Source: Hyphomicrobiales bacterium (GTDB lineage Bacteria > Pseudomonadota > Alphaproteobacteria > Rhizobiales > Beijerinckiaceae). Taken from it: a DNA stretch of 11,490 nucleotides. The stretch covers positions 1 through 11,490 of the forward strand of contig JAATEW010000214.1 in the NCBI GenBank assembly GCA_015655535.1, read 5' to 3'. This document shows positions 6,280 to 11,490 of this stretch, piece after piece (position 1 is the first letter of the stretch; every line of letters starts with the position of its first letter). The notes below the pieces were generated by a model, which was given only the letters and a program-made list of their open reading frames with translations, did no database searches and was not told where the DNA came from. The translations under genes and the position numbers were made by a program.

Positions 6280-6594
6280 GTGACTTAACCCCTCTGTAAG
6301 GGCGGATATTCATTTCAGGTCAAAGCCCGTTCCGGCTCAGCCCCGCAAAACCATGCACACGAAATGCCGCCGTGCACATCTGCTTAGAATAAGTATAGCG
6401 CCAAGCTCTCGAGACCACCTCCCCGGCGCCTTACGATTTATAAAAATTTCGGCGGATTTTGGAGGTTTTACGCGCCACTGCGCACAGCGCACGTTAGCAC
6501 GTCTGGCGTCCGAACCGGCGCCGGTCGCTTTGTTGCGCGAGAGGTCTCGCCAGCAAGCCGTTCGAAGCGAGTGAAGCTCGAGATCGAGGTTGCC
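6280..6594. promoter_or_regulatory. divergent intergenic region upstream of the DUF3141-pta-ackA-fabI operon
   Basis: No convincing gene lies in these 315 bases. The region is more AT-rich than its surroundings, notably TTTATAAAAATTTC around 6430-6450, and TAAGTATAGC near 6390 could be a -10 element. Three palindromes stand out: TCTCGAGA at 6407-6414, ACCGGCGCCGGT at 6514-6525, and GCGAGA-GG-TCTCGC at 6537-6550. They could be operators or leader RNA structures. No good FNR or CooA box was found. It presumably holds the promoters of both flanking divergent genes. Confidence 0.4.
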
Positions 6595-8817
6595 ATGCTC
6601 ATGATGGATTGGAAGCCGGCCGCATCCGAGAAGGTCAATCAGGACGAGGCGGACGGCAAAACTCCCGGGCCCACATGGCCTGCCCCGCCCATGGTCCAGC
6701 AAGCCATGGACTATTGGGTCGACGCCTGGCAGCGTTCCATATTGTTCATGGATGTTTTGCGACAACGCGGCAATGAGCATTTCGACTATGTCGCCCGCAA
6801 GGGGCCGAATGTCCTCAGCTTCGAGTTCGAGGTCGTGCTGGATGGCCGCCACTTCGACTGTCCCGTAAATTATTGCCTCGTGCGCATCGTTCCGCCGGCT
6901 GGCACTGAGATCGATCCGGCCAAGCGCCCCTTCATCATCTTCGATCCCCGCGCCGGGCACGGTCCCGGCATTGGCGGCATGAAGCACAATAGCGAGATCG
7001 GCGTCGCGCTGAAGGCCGGCCACCCGTGTTATTTTGTCGGCTTCCTTCCCGATCCTGTGTCCGGACAGACGATCGAGGACGTGTGCCGCGCCGAGGCGCA
7101 ATTCGTCAAGAAAGTGGCCGAACTTCACCCGCGCGCAGAAGGCAAACCGTGTCTTATCGGCAATTGCCAGGCCGGATGGCAGATTACGATGATGAGCGCC
7201 ACCCATCCGGATCTCGTCGGGCCGATCGTGCTGGCGGGTGCGCCGCTTTCCTATTGGGCCGGCGTTCACGGCAAGAATCCGATGCGCTATCTCGGCGGTC
7301 TTCTGGGCGGCACCTGGCTCACCGCGCTCAGCGGCGATCTTGGTCACGGCATTTTCGACGGCGCCGCTCTCGTTGCCAATTTCGAGCACAATAACCCGGC
7401 AAACACGCTGTGGAAAAAGAACTATAACGTTTATTCGAAAGTGGACACCGAGGCGCCGCGCTTTCTCGAATTCGAGAAATGGTGGGGCAGCCCCGTGCTT
7501 CTCAACGCGGTGGAGATGCAATTCATCACAGATGAATTGTTCGTAAACAACAGACTCACCAGCGGCGAGATTTTCTTCGAAGACGGCCTCAGAGTCGATC
7601 TTCGCAACATAAAGTCGCCCATCGTCGTGTTCTGCTCCTGGGGCGACGAAATCACCCCGCCGCAACAGGCGCTGGATTGGATCCTCGATCTCTATGCCAG
7701 CGACGCAGACCTCCTCACCAGCGGGCAAACGATTGTCTACGCGCTGCATCAGAGCATCGGTCATCTCGGCATTTTTGTGTCAGCCAAAGTCGCGACGAAA
7801 GAGCATGACGAATTCACCCGGACCATGGATCTCATTGATGTCCTGCCGCCGGGGCTCTACGAGGCGGTGTTCGATGAGAAGAGCCCGGACATGGCTCATG
7901 CGGAACTCGTCTCCGGCGAATATCTCGTCCGTTTCGAGAAACGCGGCTTGAACGACATCCGCGCGTTCGGCGGCAATGACGCCGAAGACGATAAGCGCTT
8001 CGCCACGGTCGCCCGTCTGTCCGAGATCAACAAAGGTCTCTACCAGACATGTCTCGCCCCGCTCGTAAAGCCGCTGACGAGCGAGCAGAGCGCCGAAGCC
8101 CTGCGCCGCCTGCATCCGCATCGCTTGCGCTACGAGCTTTTCTCCGATCGCAACCCCTTCATGCGGCCGGTCGGTGCTTTAGCCGAGAGTATCCGCGCCA
8201 ACCGCAAGCCAGTCGCCGAGGATAATCCTTATCTGCGCGCGCAGGAGACCATGTCCGATCGCATCGTGGAAGCACTCGATACATTTCGCGACACGCGCGA
8301 CAGGATGGTGGAAAGCTTCTTCATGACTCTCTATGGCTCGCGGCCGCTGCAGGCGATGGTGGGTCTGGGCTCGGATGATGCAACGGCGCATCCGCGGATC
8401 GGGCGCGATATCGCGCATGAGACGGCCGTCGCCAAGCACCTTGCCGAATTCGAAGCGCGGATCGAACATGGCGGTCTCGCCGAAGCCGGACTGCGCGGGC
8501 TGCTTTACGTCATGTCCGGCACCTCGAACCTCGGGGCCGACGAACGAGGCTTTGCAATGCTGCGACAGATCCGTATTCGCGAGCCGCGTGCCGCCGAGTT
8601 CACTCTCGCCCGCTTCAAGGACCTGGTTCGCGAGCAATATATCCTTCTGCAGATCGATGAGGACCGCGCCGTCGCCGCGATTCCAAAGCTTCTGCCTGCC
8701 GATGCTGCGGAACGGGCAAAGACCTTCGACATCATCCGCAGCGTCGTCGCCGCATTGGGGGATCTGCCGGAAGAGACGGAAAAACGTCTGGCTCACCTTG
8801 AAGAACTGTTCAAGTAG
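6595..8817 (+). CDS. DUF3141 alpha/beta-hydrolase protein, PHA-synthase-like catalytic triad
   Basis: This 740-residue protein belongs to the DUF3141 family. The N-terminal half (about 60-420) is an alpha/beta-hydrolase domain. The nucleophile elbow reads IGNCQAGW (Cys191), so the nucleophile is Cys, as in polyhydroxyalkanoate synthases (GxCxG). The likely acid is Asp351 in CSWGDEITPP and the likely base is His390 in SIGHLGIFV; both motifs resemble PhaC. The C-terminal half is largely charged and helical, without recognisable motifs. The ATG at 6595 follows GAGG by five bases; an in-frame GTG at 6571 lacks a comparable site. Length and order fit the family, whose biochemical role is not firmly known. 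It is first in an operon with a phosphate acyltransferase, acetate kinase and FabI, which suggests a substrate carried on CoA or as an acyl phosphate. A polyester-related acyltransferase or hydrolase role is inferred. Confidence 0.88.
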   Translation: MLMMDWKPAASEKVNQDEADGKTPGPTWPAPPMVQQAMDYWVDAWQRSILFMDVLRQRGNEHFDYVARKGPNVLSFEFEVVLDGRHFDCPVNYCLVRIVPPAGTEIDPAKRPFIIFDPRAGHGPGIGGMKHNSEIGVALKAGHPCYFVGFLPDPVSGQTIEDVCRAEAQFVKKVAELHPRAEGKPCLIGNCQAGWQITMMSATHPDLVGPIVLAGAPLSYWAGVHGKNPMRYLGGLLGGTWLTALSGDLGHGIFDGAALVANFEHNNPANTLWKKNYNVYSKVDTEAPRFLEFEKWWGSPVLLNAVEMQFITDELFVNNRLTSGEIFFEDGLRVDLRNIKSPIVVFCSWGDEITPPQQALDWILDLYASDADLLTSGQTIVYALHQSIGHLGIFVSAKVATKEHDEFTRTMDLIDVLPPGLYEAVFDEKSPDMAHAELVSGEYLVRFEKRGLNDIRAFGGNDAEDDKRFATVARLSEINKGLYQTCLAPLVKPLTSEQSAEALRRLHPHRLRYELFSDRNPFMRPVGALAESIRANRKPVAEDNPYLRAQETMSDRIVEALDTFRDTRDRMVESFFMTLYGSRPLQAMVGLGSDDATAHPRIGRDIAHETAVAKHLAEFEARIEHGGLAEAGLRGLLYVMSGTSNLGADERGFAMLRQIRIREPRAAEFTLARFKDLVREQYILLQIDEDRAVAAIPKLLPADAAERAKTFDIIRSVVAALGDLPEETEKRLAHLEELFK

Positions 8818-8851
8818 CCAAAGGCCCCTCGTCACCGACGGAGAATTTCAC

Positions 8852-9805
8852 GTGGACGATAAAGTAGCGGCCAGTCACGAAAAATACGACCGGCTCATCG
8901 CGCGCGCGCAACAGGCGAGCCCGACCATAACCGCCGTGGCGCATCCTTGCGATCAGACATCGCTCGAAGGCGCGGTCGAGGCCGCGCGTCTCGGGCTGAT
9001 GACCCCGATATTGGTCGGGCCGGCCGATCGCATCCGCCAAGTGGCCGCGGAATTTCATCTCGATATTTCGGGGCTGGAGATCGTCGAGACGCCGCATAGT
9101 CCTGCCTCGGCGCAAAAGGCCGTTGATCTCGTCCGCGAAGGCAAGGCGGCGGCGCTGATGAAGGGCAGCCTCCATACGGACGAGTTGATGGGCGCCGTGG
9201 TCAAGACCGACGGCGGTCTGCGCACCGCCCGGCGGCTCAGCCATTGTTTCGTGATGGATGTTCCGGGCCATGCCGACCCGCTGATCATCACCGACGCGGC
9301 CGTCAATATCGCGCCGGCCCTCGCCGACAAGGTGGATATTCTGCAAAACGCGATCGATCTCGCCCATGCGCTGGGCTTCGCCGAGGTGCGCGTCGCCATT
9401 CTGGCGGCGGTGGAGATGGTCAATCCGAAAATGCCCTCGACGATCGAAGCAGCCGCCCTCTGCAAAATGGCGGAACGCGGCCAGATCACCGGCGCGATCC
9501 TCGACGGACCGCTGGCGCTCGACAATGCCATCAGCCCGGAGGCAGCCGCGATCAAGCATCTGACCTCGCCGGTCGCGGGTCACGCCAACGTCATCCTCGC
9601 GCCGGACCTCGAAGCGGGCAACATGCTTGCGAAGAGCCTGAGCTTCCTCGCAAACGCCGACGCGGCCGGGATCGTGCTCGGCGCGCGCGTGCCTGTCATT
9701 CTGACCAGCCGCGCCGATTCCATCCTGGCGCGTCTCGCATCCTGCGCGGTAGCGGCGCTCGTCGCCGGTAGCCGCCGGGCCGATGCAAATAAAGCGGTCG
9801 CCTGA
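8852..9805 (+). CDS. pta: phosphate acetyl/butyryltransferase (Ptb/Pta type, PF01515)
   Basis: This 317-residue enzyme interconverts acyl-CoA plus phosphate with acyl phosphate plus CoA. Typical stretches are the N-terminal DQTSLEGAVEAARLGLMTPI (34-53), ALMKGSLHTDELMGAVV (101-117), MDVPGHADPLIITDAAVNI (135-153), and the late AAGIVLGARVPVILTSRADS (271-290). The protein has only the transferase domain. Related alphaproteobacterial proteins labelled bifunctional enoyl-CoA hydratase/phosphate acetyltransferase carry an extra N-terminal MaoC domain that is absent here. Substrate choice (acetyl, propionyl, butyryl) cannot be read from the sequence. The start is GTG at 8852 with GGAGA seven bases upstream. 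The frame is open further upstream, but that part is antisense-like low-quality coding overlapping the DUF3141 gene. It lies 34 bp after that gene and 2 bp before ackA. Confidence 0.9.
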   Translation: MDDKVAASHEKYDRLIARAQQASPTITAVAHPCDQTSLEGAVEAARLGLMTPILVGPADRIRQVAAEFHLDISGLEIVETPHSPASAQKAVDLVREGKAAALMKGSLHTDELMGAVVKTDGGLRTARRLSHCFVMDVPGHADPLIITDAAVNIAPALADKVDILQNAIDLAHALGFAEVRVAILAAVEMVNPKMPSTIEAAALCKMAERGQITGAILDGPLALDNAISPEAAAIKHLTSPVAGHANVILAPDLEAGNMLAKSLSFLANADAAGIVLGARVPVILTSRADSILARLASCAVAALVAGSRRADANKAVA

Positions 9806-9807
9806 GC

Positions 9808-10998
9808 ATGCCGAAGAGCAGTGCGATCGTCGTCGTGAACGCTGGTTCCTCCAGCATCAAATTCTCGCTCTTCGGCGAGGATGGGGCGGATCTGTCAGCC
9901 TTCCTCAATGGGCAGATCGAAGGTCTCTACACCGGCAGCGCGCATTTCGTCGCGCATGACGTCGAGACAGGGCCTGCCGGCGAAAAGCGCTGGGATGGCG
10001 CGCCGATCAGTCATGATGACGCGATACGCCACCTGCTCGATTTCGTGCGCGGGCATTTGGGCGAGCATCAGATCATCGCGGTCGGGCATCGCATCGTGCA
10101 TGGCGGCACCGAATTCGCGGCGCCGGTCCGGCTTGATGCGGACGTCCTCTCGCGGCTTGAGCGGGTAATTCCTTTGGCGCCCTTGCACGAGCCTCACAAT
10201 CTGGCGCCGATCCGAACCATATTCGACGTGGCGCCGCATCTCTTCCAGGTCGGCTGCTTCGATACGGCCTTTCATGCGGCGCAGCCGCCGCTGGCGCAGA
10301 CCTTCGCCTTGCCGGCCGAGATCACCGATCGCGGCGTCCGGCGCTATGGCTTTCACGGCCTCTCCTATGAATATATCGCCTCCGTGCTTCCAAGCCTCGA
10401 TCCGGGCTTGGCGCGGGCTAAAGTCATCGTCGCTCATCTGGGAAATGGGGCGAGCCTTTGTGCGATCAACGCGGGCCGCAGCATTGCAAGCACCATGGGT
10501 TTCACGGCGGTCGAGGGACTGCCGATGGGCACAAGGTCGGGCTCGATCGATCCCGGCGTCATCCTCTACCTGATCGACGAGTTGAAGATGGGCCCGCGCG
10601 ACATCGAGGCTCTGCTCTACAAAAAATCCGGCCTCCTCGGCGTGTCGGGCATATCGAGCGACATGCGCATGTTGCAAACAAGCCCTGACCCTCGCGCGCG
10701 CCTCGCCATCGATCTTTTCATCTACCGGATCGGCCGCGAGATCGGCTCGCTCGCAGCCGCATTGGGCGGACTCGACGCCCTTGTCTTCACGGCCGGGATC
10801 GGAGAGCACAGCGCGCAGGTCCGGCGCGATGCGTGCCGCGCGGCCGCATGGCTAGGTGTGGAGCTGGACGAGGCGGCAAACGAGGCCGGAGGTCCGCGCA
10901 TCAGCACGCAAGGCAGCAAAGTGTCGGCCTGGACGGTCGGAACAAACGAAGAGCTGATGATCGCGCGCCATACGCGCCAATCGCTCGAAGCCGCCTGA
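9808..10998 (+). CDS. ackA: acetate kinase
   Basis: This 396-residue enzyme transfers phosphate between acetyl phosphate and ADP, completing ATP formation from acetyl-CoA together with the preceding transferase. Family motifs are all present: VVVNAGSSSIKFSLF at the N-terminus (Asn11), GHRIVHGG (Arg95), GCFDTAFH (Asp152), YGFHGLSYEYI (His183), VAHLGNGASLC (His210), GTRSGSIDPG (Arg243), FTAGIGEHS, and TNEELMIARHT near the C-terminus. The length is normal. The ATG follows the pta stop by two bases with no strong ribosome site of its own, suggesting translational coupling. Some members prefer propionate, and this cannot be excluded. Confidence 0.96.
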   Translation: MPKSSAIVVVNAGSSSIKFSLFGEDGADLSAFLNGQIEGLYTGSAHFVAHDVETGPAGEKRWDGAPISHDDAIRHLLDFVRGHLGEHQIIAVGHRIVHGGTEFAAPVRLDADVLSRLERVIPLAPLHEPHNLAPIRTIFDVAPHLFQVGCFDTAFHAAQPPLAQTFALPAEITDRGVRRYGFHGLSYEYIASVLPSLDPGLARAKVIVAHLGNGASLCAINAGRSIASTMGFTAVEGLPMGTRSGSIDPGVILYLIDELKMGPRDIEALLYKKSGLLGVSGISSDMRMLQTSPDPRARLAIDLFIYRIGREIGSLAAALGGLDALVFTAGIGEHSAQVRRDACRAAAWLGVELDEAANEAGGPRISTQGSKVSAWTVGTNEELMIARHTRQSLEAA

Positions 10999-11024
10999 CT
11001 TAATTCATTTGAGGATTGACCAGC

Positions 11025-11490
11025 ATGACCATTGAAGCTCAACACCAGATCCTTGCTGGCCGCCGCGCGCTCATCATCGGCATCGCGAACGAACATTCGA
11101 TCGCTTATGGCTGCGCCAAGGCGATGCGCGAACTCGGAGCCGAACTCGCAATCACCTATCTCAACGACAAAGCGAAGCCCTATGTCGAGCCGCTGGCGGC
11201 CGGTCTCGAGACATCGATCTTCCTGCCGCTCGATGTGACCGTGCCAGGCCAACTCGAAACCGCGTTCGGCGCGGTCGCAACGCAATGGAGCAGCCTCGAT
11301 ATCCTGATCCATTCAATCGCCTTTGCGCCGAAGGCCGATCTCCAAGGCGGTCTTCTCGATTGCTCGGCGGAAGGTTTCGCCAAGGCGATGGATATTTCCT
11401 GCCATTCCTTCGTGCGCATGGCGAAGCTCGCCGCTCCGCTCATGACCGATGGCGGGACGATGCTCGCGATGAGCTATATCGGCGCCGACC
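11025..11490 (+). CDS. fabI: enoyl-ACP reductase FabI (NADH type), C-terminus cut by window edge
   Basis: The first 155 codons of a short-chain dehydrogenase fold are present. RRALIIGIANEHSIAYGCAK (13-32) is the FabI nucleotide-binding loop, with the GIANxxSIA form typical of FabI rather than FabG. LDVT and ILIHSIAFAPKADLQGG follow, then MSYIGAD just before the edge, where Tyr matches the first active-site Tyr of FabI. The catalytic Tyr and Lys lie beyond the window. The ATG at 11025 has GAGG ten bases upstream and lies 26 bp after ackA, so it is probably the fourth gene of the operon. FabI reduces enoyl-ACP in fatty-acid elongation. A copy inside a pta-ackA operon may be a specialised paralog, but a second genomic copy cannot be seen here. 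Confidence 0.93.
   Translation, partial: MTIEAQHQILAGRRALIIGIANEHSIAYGCAKAMRELGAELAITYLNDKAKPYVEPLAAGLETSIFLPLDVTVPGQLETAFGAVATQWSSLDILIHSIAFAPKADLQGGLLDCSAEGFAKAMDISCHSFVRMAKLAAPLMTDGGTMLAMSYIGAD

Noticed and set aside
6353..6574. Small plus-strand open frame of 73 codons before DUF3141
   Set aside because: There is no convincing ribosome site, no recognisable protein features, and it lies in the presumed promoter region.
6337..7764. Long open frame of 475 codons on the minus strand opposite DUF3141
   Set aside because: It is the antisense shadow of a clearly coding frame with catalytic motifs; its product has no recognisable domain and high-GC codon structure explains the missing stops.
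8333..8851. Upstream extension of the phosphate acyltransferase frame
   Set aside because: It overlaps the DUF3141 coding region out of frame, its product is not MaoC-like, and the GTG at 8852 has a good ribosome site.
9895..10809. Minus-strand frame of 304 codons opposite ackA
   Set aside because: Antisense shadow of acetate kinase, which carries all family motifs.

Overview
This is a GC-rich window with the codon use and gene content of an alphaproteobacterium. The combination of a cbb3 oxidase, a CowN-type nitrogen-fixation protein, FixK/FNR-type boxes and a DUF3141-pta-ackA-fabI operon suggests a diazotrophic Rhizobiales organism, perhaps near Beijerinckiaceae or Methylocystaceae. That placement is an inference and was not tested by any search.

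Left part (1-3506), low-oxygen and CO block. On the minus strand, in transcription order, lie a CooA-type heme CO sensor of the CRP/FNR superfamily (2018-2674), cowN (1685-1960), a two-helix membrane protein of 70 residues (1225-1437) and the start of ccoN, the catalytic subunit of cbb3 cytochrome oxidase (1-1232, running off the left edge). Divergent from the cooA-like gene is a TauE/SafE-like membrane protein with an HCxPMC metal-type motif (2769-3506). The central observation is a perfect match to the CooA operator, TGTCA-N6-CGACA, at 2016-2031. It sits 55 bp upstream of the cowN start, at the spacing expected for class II activation, and overlaps the stop codon of the cooA-like gene. The regulator keeps the CooA heme His and a near-identical recognition helix but has lost the redox-switch Cys. 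FNR/FixK-type boxes lie upstream of the small membrane gene/ccoN (1509-1522) and between the two divergent genes (2708-2721). Together they form a compact circuit: CO sensing drives a protein that shields nitrogenase from CO, beside an oxidase needed for microaerobic nitrogen fixation.

Middle part (3597-6279). A SulP-family anion transporter with a STAS domain (plus strand) converges with an unrecognised 326-residue His-rich protein (minus strand).

Right part (6595-11490), a tightly spaced plus-strand operon: a DUF3141 alpha/beta-hydrolase protein with a PHA-synthase-like Cys-Asp-His triad, a short Ptb/Pta-type phosphate acyltransferase, acetate kinase, and an enoyl-ACP reductase (FabI) cut by the right edge. 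This set links acyl-CoA, acyl phosphate and ATP formation with polyester-like or fatty-acid metabolism, which would fit an oxygen-limited lifestyle. No RNA genes, insertion sequences, CRISPR arrays or phage genes were seen.
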